This document shows, one piece after another, positions 47,725 through 56,741 of a stretch of 64,000 nt of DNA (positions are counted from its first letter, which is position 1; each line of letters opens with the position of its first letter). Below the pieces are notes generated by a model. It worked only from the letters and a program-made list of their open reading frames with translations. It searched no databases and was not told the DNA's origin. Origin of the DNA: Massilia sp. KIM (GTDB lineage Bacteria > Pseudomonadota > Gammaproteobacteria > Burkholderiales > Burkholderiaceae_D); assembly GCF_002007115.1 (NCBI RefSeq), contig NZ_MVAD01000002.1, positions 248,001 through 312,000 of the forward strand. The letters are read 5' to 3'. The position numbers were made by a program, and so were the translations under genes.

Positions 47725-49452
47725 TCACGACAGGATATCCTTCTTGACGGGCAGGTAGCGGTAGGGGGCACGGTCGGCAGATCCTTCGCAGCTGTCACGC
47801 ACGGCCGAGGCATCGAGCAGGATCCAGTCGCGGCGGTGAGCGTTGCCAAGCAGCCGTTTGCGCGACAGATCGAAGCAGCGCAGCGCCAGGCCATCGGGCA
47901 ACAGCAGCACGCGCGACCGGTCCGCGCGCATCCAGCGCCAGGCATTCCATTCCTGCTGGGCCAGCGGCGCCAGGTAGCTGAAATGGACCAGGGGACGGTC
48001 CGAGAACAGCAGGAACTGTTCCTTGAACTCGAGCATGCCGACTTGCGCGTCCGGGGCGATGCTGTGTTCGAGCTCCTGCATGATTGCACGCGGCGTCCGA
48101 TGGAGGTTGAGGATGGGCCACATCCAGATCGAGACGAACAGCCAGGCCAGCACGCCGGCCAGGGCGAGCTGCTCGAACAAGGCGCGTTTGCGCAGCAGCA
48201 GGACGATGCCGCACAGCGTCAACCCGAGCACCAGCACGCCCGGAGCCAGTGTCATGATGGCGTCGGCGTAGTCGTCGGCCCGGGACGGCAGCCGATCCGG
48301 CGCCAGCATTGTGAGCGCCGCCAGCGCGACCAGCACCAGGCCGATCAGCACGAGCACTGCGCGCAGCAGGCGCGACGCGGTGCGGCGCGCCTCCGCCGGC
48401 GCCTGTTCCCACACATAGGCCAGCGCCAGCGCGAACATCGGCAGCGCCGGGAAGATGTACACCTCGCGCTTGCCGGGGCTGATCGAAAAGAAGACCAGCA
48501 CCAGCACAACCCAGCTCAGCAGTACGCGCAAGGCCAGGCTGGACCGCCACAGCGTCCTGATGTTGCGCAGCTGGAGCAGGAACAGCAGGACCAGCGGAAA
48601 CCACATGGTGGGCAGCGCCGTCGTCAGGTAGTAGTGCCAGGGCTTGATGTGATGCCAGGCATTCGCATAGCGTTCCGCGGTTTGCCTGAGCAGGATGTTG
48701 TCGCGGTAGGCCAGCAGTTCCGGACTGTGGATCCGTTCGACCGTCACCCACATCGGCACCAGCCAGAGCGCCAGGGCGCCCAGCATCAGCGCCGGTCCCC
48801 ACCATGCGCGCTTGCCCCAGACCGGCTGCCCCGATGCGCCGGTCTGGCGACGCCAGATCGCCAGCGGTATCAGCATCAGCACGGGAAGAAAACCGACGCC
48901 CTTGGTCACCACCCCCACGGCCATCGCCACCCAGCTCGCGGCATACCAGCCCCAGGCCGGACCGAGCAGGAAGTGACGGATGAATCCGTAGCAGCCGAGC
49001 GTGATCCAGAAGCAGACTACCGCATCGATTTGCGCGGCCTTGGCCTGCAGCAGGAACTGCGGCGTGAACGCGAGGGCAAGCACGGCCGCGCGCGCGGTCT
49101 GCTCTCCCCACAGGCGGCGGCCCAGGTCGAACACCAGCCATAGCGTGCCCAGCCCGGCCAGGGCACTGGGCAGCAGGAAGGCGATCCGCAGGTGTCCGGT
49201 GATCTGGTAGAAGAGGGCGATCAGCCACATGAAGACCGGCGGCTTGTCCGGATAGAACTCGCCGCCCCGCGTGGGGAACAGCCATTGGCCGGATTCCACC
49301 ATTTCGCGTGCGACCTGGGCGAAGCGTGGTTCGTCGGCGGGCCAGGGGTCGCGCAGTCCGATGCCGGAAAACAGGGTAAGGACGATCAAGCCGGCGATCC
49401 ACGGCCACCAGTTCGTGTTCTGCCTAAGACTCGTGGTGTGCAGGGTTTGCAT
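47725..49452 (-). CDS. ArnT/PMT-like membrane glycosyltransferase (first)
   Basis: A 575-residue integral membrane protein with about 11-12 helices. It resembles the GT39/GT83 group (ArnT, RgtA-D), which uses lipid-linked sugars on the periplasmic side. The first periplasmic loop has the acidic catalytic motif R-D-P-W-P-A-D-E-P-R-F. An F-Y-P-D-K-P-P-V-F motif follows, and Y-I-F-P-A-L-P is conserved later. A soluble C-terminal part (about 480-575) ends it. Its start overlaps the VTT gene end by 29 bp. Together with the DPM1-like transferase, ugd and the epimerase it suggests transfer of a uronic acid or derivative to lipid A, core or another glycan. Confidence 0.85.
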   Translation of the reverse strand: MQTLHTTSLRQNTNWWPWIAGLIVLTLFSGIGLRDPWPADEPRFAQVAREMVESGQWLFPTRGGEFYPDKPPVFMWLIALFYQITGHLRIAFLLPSALAGLGTLWLVFDLGRRLWGEQTARAAVLALAFTPQFLLQAKAAQIDAVVCFWITLGCYGFIRHFLLGPAWGWYAASWVAMAVGVVTKGVGFLPVLMLIPLAIWRRQTGASGQPVWGKRAWWGPALMLGALALWLVPMWVTVERIHSPELLAYRDNILLRQTAERYANAWHHIKPWHYYLTTALPTMWFPLVLLFLLQLRNIRTLWRSSLALRVLLSWVVLVLVFFSISPGKREVYIFPALPMFALALAYVWEQAPAEARRTASRLLRAVLVLIGLVLVALAALTMLAPDRLPSRADDYADAIMTLAPGVLVLGLTLCGIVLLLRKRALFEQLALAGVLAWLFVSIWMWPILNLHRTPRAIMQELEHSIAPDAQVGMLEFKEQFLLFSDRPLVHFSYLAPLAQQEWNAWRWMRADRSRVLLLPDGLALRCFDLSRKRLLGNAHRRDWILLDASAVRDSCEGSADRAPYRYLPVKKDILS

Positions 49453-50128
49453 GCATGTGTCCTCGGATTTTCTGCAGGCGCTGCTTGAAGCCGTGATGGT
49501 AGAGATAGAGCACCAGCGCTGTGGACAGCGCCAGCATCAGCAGGCTGATCCAGATCTGCTGCTCGTCCTGCAGGGCCAGGCCTGCGCCGGCAAAGCTGAA
49601 CAGCAGCATTTGCGGCAGGTAGCCCAGCAGGCTGCCCCAGAACACGGCCGGGATGTTCAGCCTGCCCAGCGCCACAGCGATATTGGTCGCCAGGTTGCTG
49701 CCGACCGGCATCAGCCGCACCGTGCAGATCCACAGCCAGGTGTCGTCCGCCAGCAATTGGCGGATGAAGTCGACGCGCTCGGCGTGACGCCTGAGCATCC
49801 AGTCTGTCGCGATATTGCGCACGCAGTAGATCACCAGCAGGGCGCCGACTCCGGTGAGGAGGGTGCTCAGCAATGCACCCGCCAAGCCGCCCATCAGGTA
49901 GCCGCAAGCGAAGGCGAGCAGCTGGCGCGGGCCGCCGAGGGCGGTATAGACGACGCCGACGATGAAGAAGACGGGCCAGGCAATCGCCCAATGCTGTTCG
50001 AACAGGCGATTCAGCAGATCCAGTTCGGTATAGGATCCCCACCATTTGAAATGCAGGGAAGCGAAGCCCAAGGCCAGCAGGGTAGTCAGCAGCAGCGGCT
50101 TGACGAGCAGTTTCAGTTCGGTTTTCAA
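49424..50128 (-). CDS. VTT/TVP38-DedA-like membrane protein
   Basis: About 234 residues with five to six membrane helices. It has the VTT-domain signature, with a G-G-P-R-Q-L-L-A-F-A-C-G-Y re-entrant loop and an R-L-M-P-V-G-S-N-L motif near the middle. Families of this fold include DedA and TVP38, some of which move undecaprenyl phosphate across membranes. The first usable start is TTG 50128, with GGAAG upstream, overlapping the stop of the DPM1-like gene by 4 bp. The gene end overlaps the ArnT-like gene. This tight position suggests a role in handling or flipping the lipid-linked sugar. Confidence 0.8.
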   Translation of the reverse strand: MKTELKLLVKPLLLTTLLALGFASLHFKWWGSYTELDLLNRLFEQHWAIAWPVFFIVGVVYTALGGPRQLLAFACGYLMGGLAGALLSTLLTGVGALLVIYCVRNIATDWMLRRHAERVDFIRQLLADDTWLWICTVRLMPVGSNLATNIAVALGRLNIPAVFWGSLLGYLPQMLLFSFAGAGLALQDEQQIWISLLMLALSTALVLYLYHHGFKQRLQKIRGHMHANPAHHES

Positions 50129-50904
50129 TGCCGCACTTCCATCCGTTCGATCTGCGGCAGTTTGGTGCGCCGGATCAGCCAGCTGACCCCCCACATGTCG
50201 ACGATCCCGACCCACAGCCGGTTCCAGGCCGTGTATTTCGAGACGCCGGCGGGACGGTGCCGATGGTGCACCGGCACGACCGCGATCACGCCCCCGAGGC
50301 GCTTGACCAGGGCGGGCACGAAGCGGTGCATGTGGTCGAAGTAAGGCAGACACAGCCAGGTCTCGCGCGGCAGCAGCTTGAGGCCGCAGCCGGTATCCGG
50401 CACGCCGTCGTCCAGGATGCGGCGGCGTACCGCATTGGCGATGCGCGACTGGATTTTCTTCCAGCGCGTGTCGCGCCGGTTCTTGCGGAAGCCGGCGATG
50501 CAGAAATGCCGGTGCTGCGCTTCCATGGCCAGTCCCTGTTCCACCAGGGCCGGGATGTCGGCCGGGTCGTTCTGGCGGTCGCCGTCGATGGTGACCAGGA
50601 AACGCCCGGCGGCGTGGCGCGCGGCGGTCCACAGGGCAGTGCTTTGTCCGGCACTGCGCTCGTGGCGGATCAGCCGCGCCGCCGTGCCCGTTTGCTGGCA
50701 ATGCCGCAGGAATACAGCGGCGGTGTCGTCGCTGCTGCCGTCGTCGACCAGCACCACCTCGTGGGAAAAATGGCCGCCCAGGGCGCGATGAATCTCGTCA
50801 ACCAGATGCCCGATGTTCTCGGCCTCGTCCTTTGCCGGAATCAGCACCGAGACGAGGAATGCTTGCTTGTCGCTAGGTTCGTCAGCCATGTTGTTCGATC
50901 GCAT
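50125..50904 (-). CDS. GT2 glycosyltransferase, DPM1/ArnC/RgtE-like
   Basis: A 259-residue GT-A transferase without membrane helices. Marks are V-L-I-P-A-K-D-E-A-E-N-I, V-L-V-D-D-G-S-S-D-D-T, T-I-D-G-D-R-Q-N-D-P (metal-binding D-x-D region) and a late H-R-H-R-P-A-G-V-S-K-Y segment shared with dolichyl- and undecaprenyl-phosphate sugar synthases. The expected reaction is transfer of a sugar from UDP to undecaprenyl phosphate. It is the first gene of the minus-strand unit GT2-VTT-ArnT-like. Starts at 50904 and 50889 are both possible; neither has a good ribosome-binding site. Confidence 0.88.
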   Translation of the reverse strand: MRSNNMADEPSDKQAFLVSVLIPAKDEAENIGHLVDEIHRALGGHFSHEVVLVDDGSSDDTAAVFLRHCQQTGTAARLIRHERSAGQSTALWTAARHAAGRFLVTIDGDRQNDPADIPALVEQGLAMEAQHRHFCIAGFRKNRRDTRWKKIQSRIANAVRRRILDDGVPDTGCGLKLLPRETWLCLPYFDHMHRFVPALVKRLGGVIAVVPVHHRHRPAGVSKYTAWNRLWVGIVDMWGVSWLIRRTKLPQIERMEVRH

Positions 50905-51339
50905 AGAGGTCGCCGGTCTACCGTCTGCATGCCCGGCGCTGGTTCATCAATGTTCACTTCGACTCCCCCCGCCGTGAATGTCGGCAGGGCTTGCGGTAAG
51001 CCTTGATCGGCCACAAAGTTGCCTGGAGTCAGCACAGCGTAGGGCGGCGATGCGTCGTTTTCGAGATGCATTTACCGTCTGTCGATTGCGGACCGCCCTG
51101 ACGGCCCAGTGTACTCAGGTGTTGCATTCGATGCAACTTCGGGTGCTGCAGCGGCCACTTTTCCTGCTCCATTTCAATTAGTTCCGTCCATGTAATACCG
51201 GAAAGAAGCTGATGTTTCCTCTCCCAAGGGCACCAATGCATGAGAAAAGGGAGTCGGAGAGACTGTCCGTATAATTTACGTCAAACTTGCGTTTCATGAA
51301 TGCACTTACGGTTGCCCTCTCCCCTGGACAGGAATACTG
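50905..51339. promoter_or_regulatory. Divergent regulatory gap between the GT2 and ugd units
   Basis: This is 435 bp without a gene and somewhat richer in A+T than its surroundings. A perfect dyad GTTGCAT-TCG-ATGCAAC is at 51121-51137. A consensus TATAAT at 51270-51275 would give an ugd transcript with a leader of about 58 nt; its -35 region is poor. No candidate small RNA was seen. Confidence 0.5.
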
Positions 51340-52707
51340 ATGAACATTTCAGTGATTGGTAGCGGTTATGTCGGTCTTGTGACGGGCGCCTGCTTTGCAG
51401 ACGTCGGCAATCATGTCCTTTGCCTGGACATCGACGAAAGCAAGGTACAGATGCTCAGGGAAGGCCGGCTTCCGATTCACGAGCCGGGACTGGGCGCCAT
51501 GGTCAAGGCCAATGTCGATGCGGGGCGCCTGCAGTTTTCGACCAGCTACGACGAGGCGGTGGCGCATGCCGATGTCGTCTTCCTGGCCGTCGGCACCCCG
51601 CCAGGCGAGGACGGCAGCGCGGACTTGACCCACATCCTCAATGCCGCGCGCCAGATCGGCCAGCGGATCGGCAGGCCGATCATCCTTGTCGATAAATCCA
51701 CCGTGCCGGTCGGTACTGCGGAACTGGTTCGCCAGGCAGTCAAGGAGGAAGTCGACAAGCGCGGCCTGGAGCTCGCCTTCACCGTGGTCAGCAACCCCGA
51801 ATTCCTGCGGGAAGGCGCCGCCATCAAGGACTTCACGCGGCCGGACCGCATCGTGATCGGCAGCGACGATGCCCAGGCGACCGCGCGCATGCGCCAGCTC
51901 TATGCGCCGTTCAGCCGCAACCACGAAAAGATGGTGGTGATGGATGTGCGCTCGGCCGAGTTGACCAAGTATGCCGCGAACGCCATGCTGGCTACCCGCA
52001 TCAGCTTCATGAACGAGCTGGCCAATCTGGCCGAGCAACTGGGCGCCGACATCGAAGCGGTGCGCCAGGGCATCGGCATGGACCCGCGCATCGGTTCGCA
52101 ATTCCTGTACGCCGGCATGGGCTACGGCGGCTCGTGCTTCCCGAAGGACGTCAAGGCCCTGATCAAGACCGCCAGGGATTATGACCAGCAACTGCTCATC
52201 ATGAAGGCGACGGAGCGGGTCAACGAACAGCAGAAGTACGTGTTGTACCGCAAGCTGTGTCGTTTCTTGGGCGGCGAAACCGAGCTGCGCGGCAAGACCA
52301 TCGCCCTGTGGGGCCTGTCCTTCAAGCCGAATACCGACGACATGCGCGAAGCGCCCAGCCTGGTGCTGATCGACGCCCTGTTCGGGGCCGGCGCGCGCGT
52401 GGCGGCCTACGACCCGGTGGCATCCAGGCAAGCGCAGCGCATACTCGTCGCCCGGCATGGCAGCGACAAGTGTGCGGAACTCTTGACCATCGCCAGATCG
52501 GCCAAGGACGCCGTGCGCGACGCCGACGTGCTGATGCTGGTGACCGAGTGGACGGAATTCCGCTCGCCGGACTGGAAGTTCCTGGCGCAGCACTTGCGCA
52601 AGCGCGCCGTGTTCGACGGCCGCAACATCTACGATCCGCACACCGTCGCCGCCGCCGGCCTGGCGTATGAAGGCATCGGCCGCAGGATGCAGGCGGTGAG
52701 CCCGTGA
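51340..52707 (+). CDS. ugd: UDP-glucose 6-dehydrogenase
   Basis: A 455-residue enzyme oxidising UDP-glucose to UDP-glucuronate with 2 NAD. The N-terminal loop G-S-G-Y-V-G-L, the V-G-T-P motif, the F-L-R-E-G-A-A-I-x-D-F segment and the catalytic G-G-S-C-F-P-K-D with Cys266 are intact. ATG 51340 has ACAGGA upstream. Its last codons overlap the next gene (GTGA), so UDP-glucuronate is handed straight to the epimerase. Regulation probably comes from the divergent gap upstream. Confidence 0.97.
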   Translation: MNISVIGSGYVGLVTGACFADVGNHVLCLDIDESKVQMLREGRLPIHEPGLGAMVKANVDAGRLQFSTSYDEAVAHADVVFLAVGTPPGEDGSADLTHILNAARQIGQRIGRPIILVDKSTVPVGTAELVRQAVKEEVDKRGLELAFTVVSNPEFLREGAAIKDFTRPDRIVIGSDDAQATARMRQLYAPFSRNHEKMVVMDVRSAELTKYAANAMLATRISFMNELANLAEQLGADIEAVRQGIGMDPRIGSQFLYAGMGYGGSCFPKDVKALIKTARDYDQQLLIMKATERVNEQQKYVLYRKLCRFLGGETELRGKTIALWGLSFKPNTDDMREAPSLVLIDALFGAGARVAAYDPVASRQAQRILVARHGSDKCAELLTIARSAKDAVRDADVLMLVTEWTEFRSPDWKFLAQHLRKRAVFDGRNIYDPHTVAAAGLAYEGIGRRMQAVSP

Positions 52708-53696
52708 GCGGCCAACGCATTCTCGTCACCGGCGCCGCCGGCTTCGTCGGCAGTTTCGTCGCCGCGCGTCTGGCAGCGATGGGCCACCAGGTGAGCGGCT
52801 GCGACAATTTCAACGACTACTATGCTCCGCGACTGAAGCACGACCGTGTCGAGGCGCTTCTGGCGCCCGCCGGAGTCGCCTGTGAGCGGGTCGACATCGC
52901 CGACCAGGCCGCCTTGAGCGCGCTCTTCGACGCGGTGCAGCCTGAACTCGTGGTGCACCTCGCGGCCCAGGCCGGCGTGCGCTATTCGCTCGAGAATCCC
53001 TCCGCCTATATCCAGTCGAATCTGGTGGGCTTCGGGAATATCCTGGAGGCCTGCCGCCACCGCCAGATCGAGCACCTTCTCTACGCCAGCAGCAGCAGCG
53101 TGTATGGCAGCAATGCCAAGGTGCCGTTCAGCGAGGCCGACCGGGTCGACGAACCGGTGTCGCTCTACGCCGCCACCAAGAAGGCGAATGAACTGATGGC
53201 GTACTCGTACAGCCACCTGTACGGCTTTCCGGCAACCGGCCTGCGCTTCTTCACGGTGTATGGTCCCTGGGGGCGTCCGGACATGGCTTACTTCAGCTTC
53301 ACCGAGAAGATGATGCGCGGCGAGAAGATCCCCGTCTTCGCCGAAGGCAAGCTGATGCGCGATTTCACCTACATCGACGACATCGTCGAAGGCGTGGTGC
53401 GGCTGCTGTTCAAGCCGCAGGCGCCTTCCGGGCATGACAAGGCCAGCAAGGCGCGCCATGCGGTCTTCAACATCGGCAACAGCCAGCCGGTCACGGTGCT
53501 GGACTTCGTGCGCACGCTCGAACGCGTGCTGGGTGTGCGGGCCGTGCTGGACTTCCAGCCCATGCAGCCGGGCGACGTGCCGGCTACCCATGCCGATACC
53601 AGCCGACTGCAGGAATGGGTGGGCTACAAACCGGCTACGCCGCTGGAGACCGGGTTGGCGTCGTTTCGTGACTGGTATCGTGGCTGGCGCGCTTGA
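52704..53696 (+). CDS. NAD-dependent epimerase, UDP-glucuronate 4-epimerase type
   Basis: A 330-residue extended short-chain dehydrogenase. The NAD loop is V-T-G-A-A-G-F-V-G. The catalytic S-S-S-S-V-Y-G and Y-A-A-T-K-K-A-N-E are intact, followed by the T-V-Y-G-P-W-G-R-P-D-M-A segment typical of UDP-glucuronate 4-epimerases (LpsL/Cap1J type). The product would be UDP-galacturonate. GTG 52704 overlaps the ugd stop. The adjacent ugd supports the uronate substrate over UDP-glucose. Confidence 0.9.
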   Translation: MSGQRILVTGAAGFVGSFVAARLAAMGHQVSGCDNFNDYYAPRLKHDRVEALLAPAGVACERVDIADQAALSALFDAVQPELVVHLAAQAGVRYSLENPSAYIQSNLVGFGNILEACRHRQIEHLLYASSSSVYGSNAKVPFSEADRVDEPVSLYAATKKANELMAYSYSHLYGFPATGLRFFTVYGPWGRPDMAYFSFTEKMMRGEKIPVFAEGKLMRDFTYIDDIVEGVVRLLFKPQAPSGHDKASKARHAVFNIGNSQPVTVLDFVRTLERVLGVRAVLDFQPMQPGDVPATHADTSRLQEWVGYKPATPLETGLASFRDWYRGWRA

Positions 53697-54000
53697 TGGG
53701 CGCGCCGGTTGCCTCGTGCGGACCCACCTGACACCCTGGTTGCGGGGCGCCGCGCTGCTCGCTCGCCGGTCCGGTTCAGGATGTTCCGGTAGTGTCGCCG
53801 GTTCCATATAGGACGCCGGGTTCAATCCGTGCTGGATACTATGTGCCCGACGATCGCACAAGACGTGGGCAATCGGCGATAAATCGCGGATGAGCGACGG
53901 GATAAAGCAGTGAAATGTTGGAACTGTCGAGAGCCTGTCGGCCCGAGTTCCCTGCGCGCCTGTTTGCTCAGGAAGGGGAGATGCGGTGTGCTGCGTTGGG
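53697..54000. other. Gap without a recognised gene
   Basis: About 300 bp between the epimerase gene and the tRNA. Frames here are short or run through the tRNA and have no ribosome-binding site or recognisable sequence. No clear terminator is seen. Confidence 0.5.
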
Positions 54001-54085
54001 TGGTGCCTCCGGCCGGAATCGAACCGGCACGCCTTTCGGCGCTTGATTTTGAGTCAAGTGCGTCTACCAATTCCGCCACAGAGGC
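54001..54085 (-). tRNA. tRNA-Leu (anticodon CAA)
   Basis: An 85-nt class II tRNA on the minus strand. The acceptor stem GCCTCTG pairs with CGGAGGC (one G-U pair), and CCA is encoded at 54001-54003. The anticodon stem CTTGA/TCAAG encloses the loop CTCAAAA, with CAA at positions 34-36. The long variable arm and the GGTTCGATTCC T-arm are present. It reads UUG codons. Confidence 0.97.
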
Positions 54086-54183
54086 CCAATAGCAGGCGCG
54101 CATCTTAGCACAAGCCTTGCACGGCTGACCAGTATCCGCGCGCCGACCCGGTGCGCGCCGACGGTGCGACCGCGGCGCGGGCC

Positions 54184-54651
54184 TCAGCGCGCGATGCGAT
54201 GCTGCAGCAGTCGCAAGCTGCCGACCGGCCCGATGACCTCCAGCGCATGCGGCTGCACCGCCACCGTGATCGCGCCGTCCTGGCTGCGCAGCCAGGGGCG
54301 GGAGCGGGTGTAGCGGATGCTGTCGTCGGCATCGCCGCTCTTGCGGTAGCCGAGCGCGGCCAATGCCTCGTCCAGGGTGCTGATCATGTAATGCGCATCG
54401 AAGCGGGTGCGCATCTCGAAGCGGCCCGGACCCAGCATGCATAAAGGCACCAGCGCACCCAATACGGCCGGCAGCACCACGTAAGGCAGCGGCGTGGCCG
54501 GGTCGATGAGGTGCAGCGCCATCACCAGCACGGGCAGGCCGGCCAGCATGGTCAATGCCCAGGGCAGCGACTGGCGCCAGGTCGCGGTGCGGCGCAGGTA
54601 GCCCGGCCGTTGGTGGATGCGCACAATTTCAGAAAAGGTAACACTTTTCAT
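54184..54651 (-). CDS. Small membrane protein of unknown function
   Basis: A 155-residue protein, not recognised. Two adjacent hydrophobic segments (about residues 28-48 and 54-74) form a membrane hairpin, followed by a soluble domain of about 75 residues. ATG 54651 follows AAGGAG at 6-nt spacing; the ATG two codons upstream touches that site and is a poor start. It lies 98 bp upstream of tRNA-Leu on the same strand. Confidence 0.68.
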   Translation of the reverse strand: MKSVTFSEIVRIHQRPGYLRRTATWRQSLPWALTMLAGLPVLVMALHLIDPATPLPYVVLPAVLGALVPLCMLGPGRFEMRTRFDAHYMISTLDEALAALGYRKSGDADDSIRYTRSRPWLRSQDGAITVAVQPHALEVIGPVGSLRLLQHRIAR

Positions 54652-54846
54652 GATCATCTCCTTGCTGCGCCCTTGAGGGACCGCCCAACGTCCGGTCTGG
54701 TTCACCCGACGGATGTGATCAGGATCATTCTGACGATCACGGCCGCGATGGGTTTGACTCCGCTCAAATGCGCCTACTCTTGGAGATAGGTTCTCACATC
54801 GCGCCAAGGGGCCGCGCACAAGAGAAGCATACGTTTACAACGGACG

Positions 54847-54875
54847 AAAAAAAACCGCACCTTGTCCAGGTGCGG
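54847..54875 (-). terminator. Intrinsic terminator of the second ArnT-like gene
   Basis: On the minus strand, CCGCACC (complement of 54869-54875) pairs with GGTGCGG (complement of 54855-54861), followed by an 8-T run. Confidence 0.92.
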
Positions 54876-54894
54876 CTCTCTCATACGGATGAGC

Positions 54895-56628
54895 TCAGCG
54901 CTCGCGCCGGAACAGCCGGAAGCGCTCGTCGCGGTCCGAGGCGCGCCGGCCTTCCCACAGGGGAACCGGGTTGCGCACGCCATACTTGCGCATCATCTCG
55001 CGGTCGTCGCGCCGCTTCAGGCTGTCCTGCAGCAGCACGTAGTCGCACTTGCCGCCGGCCAGGGTGACGAAGGGCAGGCGGCCATAGAATGCCAGCGAGG
55101 CGCGCTGGGCCGGGCCGACGTTGGTGTCGATGCAGCCCGTACCTTCACCCATGCCGGCTGGCAGGCGCGCGGCGATTTGCTGGGCGACGCCGGCGTAGCT
55201 CTTGCTGTAGTTGAGCTCCGGGAGGAACAGGGTCATCAGCAGCACCCACAGCAGGATCAGGCCGCCGGAGGACAGCACCACCGCGCGCCACAGCACCGAG
55301 GGCTGGCGCGACAGGCGCCAGTGCACCAGCATGATCCAACCGATGCTGGCGGCGGCCGCCACCACGAAAGAGACGATGCCGAGCTCGGGCTTGAAGCCCG
55401 GCACCAGCTTGAGGGCGTTCTTGGCCAGCTGGGCCGGCCAGCCGGTCAGCTTGGCGATCCAGAACAGCCACAGCACGGCGCCGAGGATGGTCAGCACCAT
55501 CACCGAGAACCAGTCGATGGCGTTGATGCTGCCGCGCTTCATGGTCGGCAGGCCGAAGGCCGCCATCAGGGCCAGCGGGGCCAGCATCTTGAGGAAGTCG
55601 CCGTTTTCCGGCACCGGATCGCACAGCAGCAGCAGGGTGAGGGCGGCGAAGAAGAACACCGGCAGCACGATGTGCAGCAGCTTGTCCTGGCGCCGCCAGG
55701 CCCAGACGGCCCACAGCGCGAAGGGCCAGGCCGGCCAGAAGAACCAGATGCCGATGCGGAAGAAGGCCTTCACCGAGGTCCAGCTCGGCAGCCCGAACTG
55801 CTGCAGGTTCCAGGCCAGCCAGGCGCTCACCGGCGAGTCGCCATAGGGCTGGACCACGAGGGCGGGCACGATCCACACCAGGGTGAGGCCGAAGGCCACG
55901 CCGAGGGCGATGGCCAGCTGGCGCAGGGTGGGGCCAACCGGCAGCAGCAGGAAGCGGGTGCAGGCGAACAGGGCCAGCACCAGGGCCAGCGGGGCCAGGA
56001 AGCCGCGCGTCAGGGTCAGGAGACCCAGGGCCAGGCCGACCAGCACCGCGTTGCGGTCGCTCCTGTGCTCGACCCAGCGCACGGCGCGGTACAGGAAGTA
56101 GGAGAGCAGGGCGCCCTGCAGGGTGGGCGCGAGGGTCAGGTGGCTCTGCAGCAGCAGGCCGAGGCAGCCGAGGTAGATCAGGACCGCGGTGTCGCCCAGG
56201 GTGCGGCCGTAGTCGTCCGGTTCGGGCTGGCCGCCGAAGGCCAGGCGCAGCGGCTGGGCCTCGGCGCGCCGGCCCAGGTGGAAGGCGGTGTACCACAGGG
56301 ACACGGCGCCCATCACGAAGATGCAGATGGTGGAGACGCGCGCGGCCAGCACGTCGCCCAGGATCCAGCCGAACAGCTTGATGCACAGGGCGCCCAGCCA
56401 GAAGGCCAGCGGGCCTTCCTCGGTGACGGCCAGGCCGGAGATGTTGGGGAACAGCCAGTCGTCCAGGCCGCCGTGCGCCATGGTCCACATGATGCCGAAG
56501 CTGCCGGCGTCTTCCTTCCACAGATCGCGGCCGATCAGCCCGGGCAGGATGTACAGCATGCCCAGCGCGAGCAGGGCCCAGCGGGGCAGCGCCAGGGTGG
56601 CGGCGGCGGGAAGACGGACTGGTTTCAT
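54895..56628 (-). CDS. ArnT-like membrane glycosyltransferase (second)
   Basis: A 577-residue membrane protein with about 11-12 helices. It resembles PMT/ArnT-type GT-C transferases: the first periplasmic loop has the acidic motif G-R-D-L-W-K-E-D-A, and V-T-E-E-G-P-L-A-F-W occupies the position of the usual P-P motif. It lacks the D-E-P-R sequence of the first ArnT-like protein and may use another donor or acceptor. ATG 56628 is chosen; 27 upstream codons run into the rpmE2 terminator. A TATACT box lies 31 nt upstream (56660-56665). It is alone and ends in a strong terminator. Confidence 0.82.
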   Translation of the reverse strand: MKPVRLPAAATLALPRWALLALGMLYILPGLIGRDLWKEDAGSFGIMWTMAHGGLDDWLFPNISGLAVTEEGPLAFWLGALCIKLFGWILGDVLAARVSTICIFVMGAVSLWYTAFHLGRRAEAQPLRLAFGGQPEPDDYGRTLGDTAVLIYLGCLGLLLQSHLTLAPTLQGALLSYFLYRAVRWVEHRSDRNAVLVGLALGLLTLTRGFLAPLALVLALFACTRFLLLPVGPTLRQLAIALGVAFGLTLVWIVPALVVQPYGDSPVSAWLAWNLQQFGLPSWTSVKAFFRIGIWFFWPAWPFALWAVWAWRRQDKLLHIVLPVFFFAALTLLLLCDPVPENGDFLKMLAPLALMAAFGLPTMKRGSINAIDWFSVMVLTILGAVLWLFWIAKLTGWPAQLAKNALKLVPGFKPELGIVSFVVAAAASIGWIMLVHWRLSRQPSVLWRAVVLSSGGLILLWVLLMTLFLPELNYSKSYAGVAQQIAARLPAGMGEGTGCIDTNVGPAQRASLAFYGRLPFVTLAGGKCDYVLLQDSLKRRDDREMMRKYGVRNPVPLWEGRRASDRDERFRLFRRER

Positions 56629-56670
56629 CGATAAGTCTGATGCAGGAAATAATCGCGTAGTATAGCCGCG

Positions 56671-56699
56671 AAAAAAAAGAAGCCGGCGAACCGGCTTCT
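56671..56699 (-). terminator. Intrinsic terminator of rpmE2
   Basis: AGAAGCCGG (56678-56686) pairs with CCGGCTTCT (56691-56699). On the minus strand it is followed by an 8-T run. Confidence 0.95.
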
Positions 56700-56741
56700 C
56701 TTCTGGCAACCCGGACAGTGCCGGGCAGGACGCGAACGGGA

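Noticed and set aside
53822..54442. A 206-codon minus-strand frame over tRNA-Leu
   Set aside because: It runs straight through a complete tRNA gene and has no ribosome-binding site or domain.
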